A model generated the notes under the pieces. The model searched no databases. It saw only the letters and a program-made list of their open reading frames with translations, and was not told where the DNA came from. This document shows, one piece after another, positions 26,493-39,584 of a DNA stretch of 64,000 nucleotides. The translations under genes were made by a program, and so were the position numbers. The DNA is from Dermatophagoides farinae (taxonomy: Eukaryota; Arthropoda; Arachnida; Sarcoptiformes; Pyroglyphidae): assembly GCF_024713945.1 (NCBI RefSeq), contig NC_134685.1:310001-374000 (forward strand), written 5' to 3'. Every line of letters starts with the position of its first letter. Positions within the stretch are counted from its first letter, which is position 1.

Positions 26493-29400
26493 ATGAAGAT
26501 GGTAAGCTAACAATTTTTCGCGTGAATTTAATCTAATGATTTTTTTATATTTTTTTCCGATGTTTCGAACAACAAAAATGAATATTCAGTCAAACGATGA
26601 GCCAAATGTTTTATCCATTGGCACTGAAGTTAGTGCCAAATACAAAGGTGCATTCTGTGAAGCACGAATAAAAAAAGTAAATCGTATTTTAAAATTAAAA
26701 GTAACAATAAAACCATTAACATCAGCGATAACAATATCGGACAATGAAGTTGAAAGTGGCTCGATCAGATCCGGTGGTCAAGTCATTGTGAAACGTTCGA
26801 ATAGTTCACATTCAATACCAGCCACTATACAGAAGATTTTAGATCAAAGCCTCTATACTGTTGTATTCGATGATGGTGATGAAGCAACATTGAAACGGTC
26901 ATCACTTTGTCTGAAATCGGGAAAACATTATTCCGAAAGTGAATCATTAGATCAATTACCATTGACGAACCCTGAACATTTTGTCAATCCAGTACGACGT
27001 TGTCGTCGTGCACGGCAATCCACATCATTTAGTTCACCCTATCATCAAAAACATCATTCACGAAGAAAGCAACAACAACAATCTATAGATAATAATTCTG
27101 ATGATTCAACAGCAACAACAACAAGTAATCGAAATGAAACACCAAAGGTGACATCATCATCAACAACATCAACGATTAAAAAATCACAACGAAAATCAAA
27201 AATATCGGCAGCTTCGACAACATCATTGAATCAACAACAACAACAACGTTCATCGGATGTTGGAAAAGTTGTTTGCGTCGAATATGGTGATAAACGTGGT
27301 TTCAAGAATAAAGACATCTGGTTTCCAGCATATGTTGTTTCAGTTTCTATTTCAACCGAAAGTTGTGGTGGTGGCGGTGGTGGTGGTAGTAATTGTAGTA
27401 GCGGAAGTAATAGCCGATCATCGATGAAAGATAATAATAATCAAATGACAATGATTGAATATAAAGTAAGATCATTTCGTGATGACCGTTATTATGATGT
27501 ATGTAAAAAAGATGCACGAGAATTTGATCGTGATACAATACGGTCTTCATATCGAAATAACGAATATTCTATCGAATTACAACAAGCAATTGAAAAAGCA
27601 TTAACGTATTTAGAATCATCAAAATTTCCATCAAATTGGGACGATATGGATATTGTTATTCAACAACAATCAAATTCATCAGCATCATCATCATCATCAA
27701 TGATGATGAATGTTGAAAATGATGGTGGTGACGATGATGATGATGATGATACATTGACAAAAGATTCAAATTTTGGCCAAAATGATGATGATGAAGATGA
27801 TGATGACGATGAAGATGATGACGATGATGATGATGATAGTCAACAACAAAGTATCGATGATGATGATGATGATTCAAATAATAATGATTCAGATAATTCA
27901 AATAGTTCAGAATCTGATGATTCTGATATAGATGATAATGATGATGACGATGATGAAGATCCACATGAACGACAACGACGGCAGCAAAAACAATCAGAAG
28001 AACGTGATGTATTTGTAGCGAAATTGTATAAATTTTGGGATGATCGTGGTACACCTATCAATGAATGTCCATCTGTTCTGGGTGAACAATTGAATCTTTA
28101 TCGATTATATCAAATCGTCCATAAACTTGGTGGTTTAAATCGTGTTAATAGCCGTAATCGTTGGAAGCATATTATTAATAAACTTGGTGTTGGCAGTAAT
28201 CAACAACATACACAATCGGAACGTGAATCGGCTATTGTAAAATTGAAATCCATTTATAAAAATTATCTCCATCCATTTCTTCAATTACATAGTAAATTAG
28301 GACCGGCAACCGTATTGATCGATACTGTACGTACAACAAATGCAAGGCCATCTAGAGGTGAACGTAAACGTGAAAAAGAACGTTCACGTTTGAATTCTGT
28401 TAGTTCATGCACAAGTAATCCACCACCTCCTCCACCACCACCACCACCATCGTTATCATCGACAATAACAACGACTGTTTTTGTAACAACAACATCGACA
28501 ATTGTAACATCAACAGCTATAGCATCGGTAATTCCTACACCGATCACTATGGCAACAATGACCGGTAATAGTGGTGGTCGAAAAGGTTCGATTTCATCAT
28601 CATCTTCTTCATCGTCATCATCGATATCGAATAAACAGATAGATAATCAATCTTTAGCTTCTTCAGGTCAAGCAAATCAGCAATATAATAGTAGCGGTGT
28701 TGGTGGTGATGTTGCAATAAGTGGTAATACTATAACTATTACATCATCAACAACTAGTGGTGGTCGAAATAAATCTTCGGATAAAAATATGGTTTCAACT
28801 TCAAGTGCTGTAGAAAGTGGAGGAGATGATGAACAGCCAATTGGATCGTCGTCAACTACGAATGTCACTGAGACCACCACGACGACGACAACAACAACAT
28901 TAGCAGTACAACAGCCGTCAGAACAATCATCTCAATCCTCTGGTTCTGGTGGATCATCATCGAATAATCCAGAATACTCTACCGCCAAACAAATTACACA
29001 ATCATCATCATCATCAGCTTTGAAAGAGAAAATGGAAGAAAGAAGTAAGTGAAGTAATTGCCTGATAAACATCTGTGGTAATGATTTTTTTCTATTTACC
29101 GTTGCTTCCTGTTTGGGGGCAATACCAATTTTTTTTTACATAGAACGAAGACGAAAATTTGTGACGACTGAAAGACCTGGATTAGATTTTTCATCATTTG
29201 CCGGAAAAATGGTATCGATAAAAGAAGGTGATAAGAAATTATTATTGCCATATGAAGAATTTATGCGTAAAAATGGTAAACCAGATACGAAAAATATTAA
29301 AATCAATGATTCCCTGGAAGTATTGTATGGAAAAGGACGTGAAATGGAAATATTTCGTGCAAAAGTATTGAAAATTGATCAAAAATTTTCACATCCAATT

Positions 29401-32400
29401 TTTTATGTTCATTATCATGGTTGGAGTACCCGATATGATGAATGGATAAATACATTAAAAATTACAAAAGTATTACAAGGAGAATATCCACCAAAACGTG
29501 CAAGAAATAAACGTAATAGTAAAACAACGGTCAATTCATCACAAACAACAACATCAGCAGCAGCAACAGCGACAAACGTAATAAATAAACGTTCGACATC
29601 GGATACAGAAGATCTACCAGCTGGTAGATCGTCGACCACAACTGGACAGCAACGAAAATCTTGGACCGCTAATAATAGTGGTGATAAAGTAACTACATTC
29701 GATGGTAAAGGTTGTAAATCTGATCAGCCGAAAAATTCATCTACTGTTGGTGGTCGATCATCGACCTCGACAGAATCATCATCAATTTCTGAAACAAAAC
29801 GAACCAGAATTAAAGAGGAGAATAAAGATTCTGTTATTGTGGCAACTACAACAACAACAACAACACCGAGTAGAATGAAAACCGAAGATCAACAACAGCA
29901 GCCAACATTAACAAGTGGTCGTCGACGTACATCATCATTATCAATGAAAAATGATTATCAACAACAAAAAACGCATGAACGACAAACACCATCGACATCA
30001 AAACGAACATCATCCATATCATCCAAATCAACAGAATCATCATCCCGAACATCGAATAAATCAAAACGAAATGAACATGAATATGAACCAGATCATGATG
30101 ATTCATCATCACAACGATCAAATCGAAAAGATTCTATTGGTGGTGGAAATAATAAAAATCAAGATTCGAAAATTATTTCAACTGATGAAACTACCGTTAC
30201 GACAACGACGACGACAACTACAACCAAAAGTAGTCGACGAAAATTAATACAATCATTAGATACAGTAGCTAATGAAGCGTCCACTACAGCAACAACAATG
30301 GAAACGGAACAAATAAAATCATCAAAAGTGAAACAGACCATTGGAGATAATAAAAGTGATGCTTATGATTTCATCGATGATGATGACAATAAGAATCACA
30401 TAACAACCACTGAAGATCGGAAATCTCCAATGAAAATGTATAAAAGTTTTATAATATCCGATTTGGCTCGAAATGATGATAAAATAGATAAAGAGGCAAA
30501 ATCACCATCATCGCTTTCTATATCATCATCATCATCATCATCAAATGTTATTACTACTGCCGCTACAATCAACACAATAGCATCAGCATTGGTTGCTACA
30601 ATAACTTCGTCGTCGACCACTAAAATAGAAGATGAAAAAATTCATATTAAACACGAAGAAAATGATAATGTAGTTGTAGATAATGAAATGTCAAACTCAA
30701 AACAATGTTCCAATAGTGGTGATGAGAAAATTATGGAAATTATCGATGAAGATGATTCACAACAACGACAAATGTCTTCATCATTAAATGAAGATCAAGA
30801 AGTAGTTGATATACTTTCAGCTACTATAACATCATCAACATCATATGGAACTTGTGCCACTGGATCAGGTGATGTTGAACAACAACAACAACAACAATTG
30901 GATGAAAGTGATGGAGATCGTGATTCACCTGGACAATTAATTGTTGCTGAAGATGATGATGATAATGGTGCTAGTGGTGGTCAAGCTGCTGATAATCATG
31001 ACGATGAAACAGAAAATGGTAATAAAAATGATACAAAATTCAGTCCTGATGATCCTAAACAATCCACACCAATCAAAGTCGAAATAGCAAAACAACAACT
31101 GGAATTATCAACACAAATTATTGAATCATCATCATCATCATCGATACCCGTAGAAACGAATCCATTATTGTGTTCGGAAACATTACCAGCAAGTCCACCA
31201 CCACCTTCAACATCTAGAAGTCCATTCGCTACGGCAACCATACCACTGTCGGCCATTAGTAATGATGATAATGATAATAAAGAATTTGGTTCAAGACGTT
31301 CAGCATTTGAACCACCACCACCACCACCACAACAACAACAATCATCTTCAAGTAATAGATTTTCATTAGTATTAGGAACTAATCAGCAAAAATCAACTAA
31401 TGAAATTAATGATGATGAAGATGATGATGATGATTTGGATATTGATGAATTGGATGATGAATTAGATATAACAGCTGGTAATGAAGCTGATGTTGATGAA
31501 TTTGAAGATGATTTCAATGATGATGATGATGATGATCGCAATGATGGTGATCATCATCAACAACTTCGTAAACGTCATCGAACATTGGAACGTTCAAATG
31601 TTTCTGGAACCGTACCTGGTGTGGGTGCTGGTGGTTCAACACAACAACAAACATCAAGACGTCGTGCAACAATGGAACAACGTAAACAACGTCGTAATCG
31701 TCAATCATCAAAATTATCAGGTCACCATCATTATCATCATCGTCATCATAATAATTTATCATCACAAGAATCATCCCAAGATGGTGATGATCATAGTATG
31801 GATGATGGTGAAAATCAAAATAAAAATAATGCACCATCAAGATGTGTTTTAATGTCCGGTAATAATAGTGGCGTTGGCAATCAACAACAACAACAGTCAA
31901 CATCTGCTATTAAATCATCATCAGATCGTAATAAAGGATCAATCTCAGTTACTGGTGGTGATGGTACATCAATTTCAAGTGGAACAACACGTAAACGTCT
32001 CCTATCGACATCGAATGATCATCTGAAAAATGATGATGATTCATCATCCGGTAGTCCAAATAATAATAATAATCGTAATGATAAAGAAAATCAGAAAACA
32101 TTTGTTTCACCTATACATCATCATCATCAATCACCATCTTCATCAGTGAAGAAAAGACGTCGTGGCCGTATGCGTACTGTATCACAATCAGAAATACCAA
32201 CAACACCAACAAGATCAGAATCATCATCGGCGATAGGTCATCATAATCAATCAACGAGTGGTGGTAGCCAAAAATCTGGTTGTAAAACAAGAGGTATTTT
32301 TATTTTTTTCGAAATTTCATTTCATTGATTCCTAATTTCTATTGTTTTGATTATAGGTCGACATCGTAGTGGTGGTAATCAATATTCTACATCGAACAAT

Positions 32401-33189
32401 AATAATTATCAATATGATCCATTTTTGTTACGGTCGTCGAATAATAATAACAATTCCTCATCATTTGATCCATTATCATCATCATATGATCATCATGTTG
32501 GTGTTAGTGGATCATCATCATCATTAGCAAATATAATTACCAGTAAACCACAACCAGTTGATTATGAACTATTGAATAGTTATAAACCAATAAGTCGTTT
32601 TAATTTTCTTACACCTATTGATCTATCACTATCGTCGGAAGATAAATGTAAAGAAATGATGAATCGTATGCGTGAAATGAAAAAAATTTTCAATGAATAT
32701 AAAAGAAAATTGGCTGCATATGAAAGAAAAAAGAAGAAAATTTCAAAAAAATCTAAAGATAATGAACGACGCCAGCAACAACAACAGCAAAAAGAATCGA
32801 CAAATGCAAAAAATTCAAACATGGAAACGAAATCTGGTAATCATTCTGGATCTGAAGAAAACAACAACAACAACGACGACGACGACCAAGTAAAAGAAGA
32901 AGAAGAAAGGGAAGAAGAATCACCATCAAATTCATCATCAACAAAGACTGAACAAGGTGTTAGTAATGGTGGTGTTGGTCGTACATCACGTATAAAAAGA
33001 GATTCGATTACGACATTATCATCTATCAACAGCAACACTACCACTGATACACAATCATCATTAACAGCAGTTGTTCCACAACAACAACAACAACAAACTA
33101 CAAGAATTGATGATGATTCATCATCACCACCACCACCACCTTCATCATCATCGTCAACAACAACAAGAAAATCATGTATAGAATCATAA
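26493..33189 (+). CDS. ARID4: ARID4 (RBBP1-like) chromatin protein
   Basis: Preferred exons: 26493-26501 (only MKM), 26590-29044, 29144-32293, 32357-33189; 2148 residues. ARID4A/B of vertebrates bind RB and the Sin3-HDAC complex (family knowledge). Seen in order: an N-terminal Tudor region (SNDEPNVLSIGTEVSAKYKG, then YTVVFDDGDEATLKR and SLDQLPLTNPEHF); a second Tudor/PWWP-like region at about residues 227-330; long acidic Asp/Ser runs; the ARID DNA-binding domain at about 475-565 (LYKFWDDRGTPINECPSVLG, then LYQIVHKLGGLNRV); a chromo-barrel at about 870-930 (YVHYHGWSTRYDEWI); long Ser/Thr/Gln/Asp low-complexity segments; and a C-terminal coiled coil (LSSEDKCKEMMNRMREMKKI). The alternative start is the ATG at 26578, just before the proposed acceptor and in frame; the first-exon model resembles the vertebrate N-terminus (MK.ADEP) better. 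It follows UBR7 on the same strand. Confidence 0.92.
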
Positions 33190-33443
33190 TCAATTTTATT
33201 CAATCATTTCATACATACCAATTCATTCCATATTATAAATATCTTGTCGTGTTTTTTTTTGTTTCTTGTTCATGTAATTTTGCTTTATTCAATTTTTTTT
33301 TTTGATTACATCAATATATTGTATTTTTTCATCCTTTTTAGATAAAAAAGATATATTTCTTTGCATCTCTAATATATATTTTATGTCATGCTTTCTTTTC
33401 CTTTCCTTTCAATTTTTTTTTTTGATGTGAATAAATGATTTTT
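33190..33443. other. Convergent, probably overlapping 3' UTRs
   Basis: ARID4 (plus) stops at 33189 and the cysteine-rich gene (minus) stops at 33444. A plus-strand AATAAA at 33430-33435 and a minus-strand AATAAA at 33289-33284 each lie close to the other gene, so the two 3' ends would overlap by roughly 150 nt or more if these signals are used. Confidence 0.45.
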
Positions 33444-34436
33444 TTAAGCCATCATCATCATCGATTGTGATGATGATGATGATGGTCGTATTGAACGTAA
33501 ACAAGAAATATAAAGATTTGCATTACGATGCATTGATTGTTGATTTGCGTCATCTTTTTCAGCTAAACATTTCCAGATCTATTTGTATTGTGAAAATCAA
33601 TTATTAGAAAAAAAAACAAACAAAAACAAAAAATGACTATTTTTACCTTTCGTGAATATTGAAATGATAGACATGCAGCTGGTCTATATCGATCACGATT
33701 CATTTTATTACCATTACGATTTTGTGATGTATTCTGCTGCTGATGATGTAGATTTGGTTGTACTTGATGACGATAACAATCACGAATCGGTGTTGTGATC
33801 TATTAATTTTTGAAATTTTTAGAAAAGAAAATTTTCTACTCGACTATACAACCAACCTCAATGAAACGATGTTCACAATTCTGTATTGCTTGTTGTTTGG
33901 CCATTATGAATGTAATATCCGTTGGATGATCCGAACATAAACGTTCCCAACCGAGGGGTTGTGCAATTTTCATCAAACACCATGTATGATCTTGTTCACG
34001 ATCAACTAATTCTGGTAATGTAATACCTTCGGATTGATAACGTGCCATTTTACATTGATCTAATTGCATTCCTTGTTTCAGATAATAACAAAGTTTAGGA
34101 CGACCAAGTTTTTCCGTTTTTATCTGCGGATTTACTTGTCGAACACAATCATCGAATATTGTTGATAGCTTTTGTGTTGAAAGAAGAAAAAATTGACAAA
34201 TTGTTTTCAAATGAAAAAAATTGGCCACTACATACCTGTTGATCCATTAATTTATCACAGGCAAACAATGCCTGTGTTATGTTTTTGGATACATTCGATG
34301 AACAAACTTTAGAAAGTATCGGGGTCCAATAAGCAGAAATTGATTCAATTTTCGGAATCATCAAATGAATAATGATCAAGCCAATAAGAATGAATGGAAT
34401 TGTCGAACGTTTCGAAGTATTCATCATCATCATCAT
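33444..34436 (-). CDS. Secreted cysteine-rich orphan protein, four exons
   Basis: Exons 34436-34236, 34168-33857, 33799-33647, 33578-33444, all phase 0 with introns of 67, 57 and 68 nt; 266 residues. I do not recognise the family. The N-terminus (five Met codons, then TSKRSTIPFILIGLIIIHLM) is a clear signal peptide with likely cleavage around ESIS/A. No further membrane segment is seen. The mature part holds 12 cysteines, an even number suggesting six disulfides, spread over all exons (for example KVCSS, ACDK, DDCVRQ, LCYYL, DQCKM, WCLMK, NCEHR). The last exons are Gln/Asn/Ser-rich and end in a Met/Ala tail. Four well-formed introns keeping one open frame make this a real gene. A secreted, lineage-specific protein is the best description. 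The start could be any of the five consecutive ATGs. Confidence 0.75.
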
Positions 34437-34897
34437 TAATTAATCAATCAATCAATGATTTTTGGTTCAATCGGACGGAAGGTAAAAAAAGCAAATTCTT
34501 TAACGAAAAGAAAACAGACACACACGAATTGATATTCGATGAATGAATGAATGAATGAAAGTGAAAAGTGCATGTGTGCGTTACGATGCGATTACCATTT
34601 GTTGTATTTTGATATAAATTCCGATAATTACAACTGAAACAACAGCAGCAACAACAACAACAACATTAACATATGGATAGAGAATGTGTAAAAAATAGGT
34701 TAATCATCACACACACAGGTGTGACAGGTGGTGTGTGAATTCTCCATACTATGGAATGTTAAAAATAGTGACGACAAAAGAATGTTTCATTTTTTTTTCA
34801 AAAAATTTCTCCTTGTTTGTCGATCATTATTTTTTTTTTGATGATGATTTCCATTAATTTAAAATACATTTATGGTTATAATTATATTAATTGTGAC

Positions 34898-34920
34898 GGT
34901 GGTGGTGGTGGTGGTGGTGG
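34898..34920. repeat. (GGT)n microsatellite
   Basis: Short trinucleotide tract, notable as one of the few GC-rich runs in the non-coding DNA of this window. Confidence 0.85.
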
Positions 34921-35276
34921 ACATCAAAATATTTAGGTGATAAAACAAATATTGTCATGTCATCGACATTATTTTTTTTTTTGGTGACATAATTTTCTAC
35001 ATTATATTCGATATATATAATTGATTCCGAATATGAAAACAATTCACTCTTTACATTGTCGAATGTTTTTCGATTTTATTTTCAAAAAAAAAATCAATTT
35101 TTTTTGTCATTTAATAATTCAAATTTTATTTTAGTCACTCTGTTAATAGATGGTAGCACATGTTTCAAAAAAAGCAACGACAATTTCGATCAAAATAGTA
35201 TAATTGAATCAATAAATCAAAAAACAAACATAATAATTGATATATATCACAAAAACAACGTGTGTTTATCGATTGT

Positions 35277-35282
35277 TTATTC
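35277..35282 (-). terminator. Polyadenylation signal of BLTP3
   Basis: AATAAA on the minus strand lies about 31 nt after the stop codon (35314-35316). It is the expected hexamer in the expected orientation; a very short 3' UTR is inferred. Confidence 0.5.
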
Positions 35283-35313
35283 ATTTTTTTTTTTTGGTTT
35301 GTGTGTTTTCAAC

Positions 35314-38300
35314 TCATTTCTGATGATGATGATGATGATGATTGGCAACAATCTTTCTCAGCTGTTCATTTTCTTTTCTTAATAAATCAATCTCAGTCAT
35401 TAGTAATTCTTTTTGATTCAGAATTTGTTTCATTATTTCCTGTGTATCATCATTGTCGTTGGATAATGTTAATGATGATGGCAATAGACGATCTTGTTCA
35501 CGTACCAATTCAACTATATCGACAATTAGATTACGTTCAAATATTTTTCTATGTTGTATCAATAATTGATTTGTGATTGGAATTCCTAAATTTTAAATCA
35601 AAAACACAATTTATAGATTAATGATTAAATTTTTGCATCATTCATCGATTCATACCTTTAGATGACAGTTTCAAATGATCATTCAAAGTTTCAATGATCC
35701 ATTTATTGTCTCGATTACGATTGATGGCCAATTGTGGTATGGTGAAAAGAATCGGCGGCACACGTACCGAATGATCAATAATACGAAATTTTACATTCGC
35801 CACCAATATGGCTAATGGTGCAACATGTTCAGTAATTTTATCGTTGAAAAAATCAACAATCATATCGATAGTTTCTTTATTCAATGATTCACATAAATTA
35901 TTGACATAAACACTGATTAATTCATCTTTGATTGTTCCTTTGCTATATGAATCGATACGCAGTGTAATCTGATTATTTGATTTTTGTTGCTCATCATCAT
36001 CGTCATTGTCATTGTTATTAATCGTGACACTTGGTTTAGTTATATTTTTAAATCGATCAATAAAAGCATCTTTGGGCATTGCACGTAATTCTTCTAAATG
36101 TTTCAAATGACAATTAATAAACACTTGTGATAAAAAACCTTTGGATGATTGTTGTATTAGATTAACATTTGCCACCTGTATATGAAGTGCATCAATTATT
36201 GTTCGATGTTTAATCAATTTTTCAGGGTTTTTCTTCTTCATTCGATGATTTGATTGTGAATCATCCAAATCGTTTGATGATTCGATTGAAAGATCATTGA
36301 GATTTTCCAAAATATCAACAGCTTCTTCCACAGGTGCCGAATCAAGAATATCATCCAACAAATCACATTCACCATTAATCATTGCAATCATTGATTGTTG
36401 ATCACTATCATCGGCTGAAAAATCACTTATAGTTGAAAGGGCATCTTCATTGTCGGCTGCTGTATAATGTATCCGTATACTTGCACCATCAAAAGATGGA
36501 AAACTATTCTTTTTTGGTGGCATTAAATTTGAAATTTTTGAATCGATCGCCGATTTAATGATCGTACCATTCAGATCGGATGAATGAGATTTCGGAATAG
36601 TCATCATAACAAATGGCTGTTCAATGGATGGATTTGTTGCCACAGTATTCGGTTTATTATCAACATCATTTAAATGTTGTTGACAATCAATCAATGTGCG
36701 ACGATCTTCGTGACCATCATCATCGGATACTGATGACAACAATTCAACATTCGAAACTATTTCAGCATTCATTGGTCTACTACTTGGGTGTTTTTCTCTG
36801 TCATTATCATCACCATCACCATCACCATCATCATCATCGCTGTTGATCATTGTCGTTTCTTCTTCTTCATCCGTTTGTTTTAAACGGAGAAAAATATTCA
36901 CTTCTGGTAAATGTGTTACAATCGATGTATTTTTAAATATCGTACGTATAATTTTTTCTTCCAAATCAAATTTGGAATATTTTTGTTGCTTTTGATTCGT
37001 TTTCTCGTCATCATTATTCATGATCAATGTTTTCTGCTGTTGTGATCGCTGTATCATATAGGTATCATAATTGAGTGTCGAAGTAAAATCACCAATCATT
37101 TCAATTAAACGTATCAGAAACATGAATTGATCATGCGTCAATTGTAAACGAATCGGATCAGCAATACGTGCTAAAATATTTACATCCACTTTATTGTTCA
37201 TTGTCGTCCGATTGTCATCATTGTTTTCGTTTTCTGTAGCCAAATTCAACCACAATGATACATTAACAGGTTCTAAAAGTGTTTCACATTCACCCATTGA
37301 TTTTGTTGATTTAATTTCAATCCAAATTGGTTCAATATTGATGACAAAAAAATCAACATCTAAATTTAGTGCACGATCGCTGGTAGTTAAAAATAATCGA
37401 TCAATTTTCTGGCGAAATTCCGCCGAAATTGGCCGTAAATCACAACCAAGCCATGGATAGCGACAATGTTCATAATAGAAATCAATATTGCCACTAAATT
37501 GTTTCATTAAATCATCTAGATTACGAAAATATTCACGATTAATGAATGAATCACAATTGTAAAGGATTATTTTCGATATTTTCACTTCCATACAATCATA
37601 GCCACTACCACCAACATTCGATTGATCATCATCATTATTCATCGGTAGTCGTATGATTATTGTTGGCATTAAACATTCTAAACGGATATTTGGCCGATCA
37701 GAATTTCGATTATCGGCTACAGGAAATGCTTCTTGTAATTTGATTAGAGCATTATGTAAATTGGCGAAAAATGAATTTATCCACAATATGGTTAATGGAT
37801 CGAAACAAAGTTTCACTGGTGCTATCATTGCAAAAATATTCGTTTCAGGCATCGGTAAATTAAGCCTATCAAATGGTTCACAGAAGAAATAATTATTCAA
37901 TTCTAAATAAATGGCAGGCACATTTCCGGGTAATGGTGATGAATTATCAAAGTAAAGTAATTTTGATGCATCAACAGTATTATTTTGATTATTTCTTGAC
38001 GATGTATTTGTCGATACATGACCAATAGAATAATCATGAAGACGTACGATTAAAACTTGTGAAATTAAATGTGATTTTAGTGATTCAATATCAAAACGTG
38101 AACCTTCTCGTTGTAATGAGACTTGTTGACGACGAAAAAATGCATTCAATTTATGTGTAATAAATGCAACACGTTGTGGTGATGGATCCGAATAACGAAA
38201 CCAATGTGAACGATCATCCAACAATAATGATGAAGCAGTGGATGATGTTTGTTGCCTCACAGAACATCGATGATATGGATAAAGATCGATGAATAAACGA

Positions 38301-39584
38301 TGAAATGACATTTGTAATGCACCACCATCTTTCAATTCTGGACACTGTGAACGTTCACTATGTGGACCAAGATCATCCATTAGATGAACTTCAATCCGAC
38401 GAATAATAATATGATGCGATGTTTCATGAATATCATATTGACTAAACAAGAGACTAATAGAATTTGATAGATTCGTTGATGTTGTTGTTGTCGTCATTTT
38501 CGATCCATTGGTCATTAAATTCATCATTTTACTTTGTGTGATGGTTCCGTTTTGATTTTCCATCAGGTTGGTTGATGAATTATCAAATTTCTTTGTTCTT
38601 GGTGCCTGTTTGATTAACTCACCAAGATAATCGGCAAAATGCAATGCTGACAATAGTTGAGAATCCGTTAGAACCCATAAAAGATCATCAAATATCAACA
38701 TTATACGTGCAGAGACGACCGAACAATCTGCTAGACGTTTTTTCAATGTTATTCTACATGATGCTTGATTCGCTATTAATCGTAATGGTGCTTGACCAAT
38801 TGCAGTTTTTGATTCGGATTTTCGCCACAAAACGTAATGTTTGCCATTCAATATGTTTGAATATCAACACTTGGCCACGATTTGGATCACGAATACGTGT
38901 TTTAGAAAGATCGTCCACTTTTTTCCACAAACAATTTCTACTTTCAATATTGATTCTTGTGAGCTATTTGAAATTTAAAATTTTAAATTACCAATTATCA
39001 TCGATTATATATTACACTAACCTCAAATGATGCACTAAAAATTTTCGATGTCAATTGTATCATGACCGAATTAATGGATAACGTGATACCGTCGATTACT
39101 TTTTGTGTGAAACCATAGCTACCCATATCTTGATTGAATTGATTCGCTGTTGGAAATTTCGTCGATCCATCCGCTGCCGTACGATAATCATCACATGTAC
39201 AAACTTCAATGATTACTTCATCCAGTAATATAAATATCGGAATTGTTTTCAATTTCATCCATTGAATCTATGTACAAAAATGGTTTAATTTCGAATCTTA
39301 ATCATTCAAAATTCACAAACCTTAATTGATGCATAATTACAATAGGCACGTGTCAATGACATCCACACCGGTAATTCTAGCAATTGCATTAAAACATTTT
39401 CATCCAATTCAATATTTGTCACTTCACATGAACCTTTGATTGCACTTAATTGTAGTTTATCGGGTGATAAATTTTTGGTAAATCTAAAAAAGAGAGGAAT
39501 AATCAACTTTAACCAGGGAAAAAAACAAAATGAAACTTACTTTGATAAATGCTTAAGAATCTGATTTTTGATTAATGATGCCAT
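35314..39584 (-). CDS. BLTP3: Bridge-like lipid transfer protein of the UHRF1BP1 / UHRF1BP1L (BLTP3, SHIP164) family, one frameshift
   Basis: Exons 39584-39541, 39483-39321, 39267-39022, 38963-35656, 35585-35314; about 1343 residues after allowing one extra base. These chorein-type proteins form lipid-conducting grooves at membrane contacts and on endosomes (family knowledge). Seen: the chorein N-terminus ILKHLSKFTKNLSPDKLQLS and VTNIELDENVL; then ASIK-IQWMKLKTIP, GQVLIFKHIEWQTLR, APLRLIANQA and FDDLLWVLTDSQL, all strongly family-like. After an acidic middle part, the end has VPPILFTIPQLAIN and a C-terminal coiled coil (QEIMKQILNQKELLMTEIDL). The first half of exon 4 reads in one frame up to WQTLRFVAK and continues in another at SESKTAIGQ; the shift is one extra base in the four-T run 38819-38822 (plus strand). 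No intron fits there. The start ATG matches the family N-terminus. It is head-to-head with the TJAP1-like gene. Confidence 0.92.

Larger units (their letters stand above)
34437..35313. other. Intergenic between secreted orphan and BLTP3
   Basis: It holds the upstream region of the secreted orphan and the 3' end of BLTP3. Visible are an (AATG)n tract near 34540-34560, (CAA)n and (CA)n tracts, a (GGT)n tract at 34898-34920, and a minus-strand AATAAA at 35282-35277, about 30 nt past the BLTP3 stop. No coding region is seen. Confidence 0.55.

Noticed and set aside
26536-26589. Upstream ATG of the ARID4 open frame (MIFLYFFPMF...)
   Set aside because: This stretch looks like the pyrimidine-rich end of an intron, and the conserved N-terminus begins only at SNDEP.
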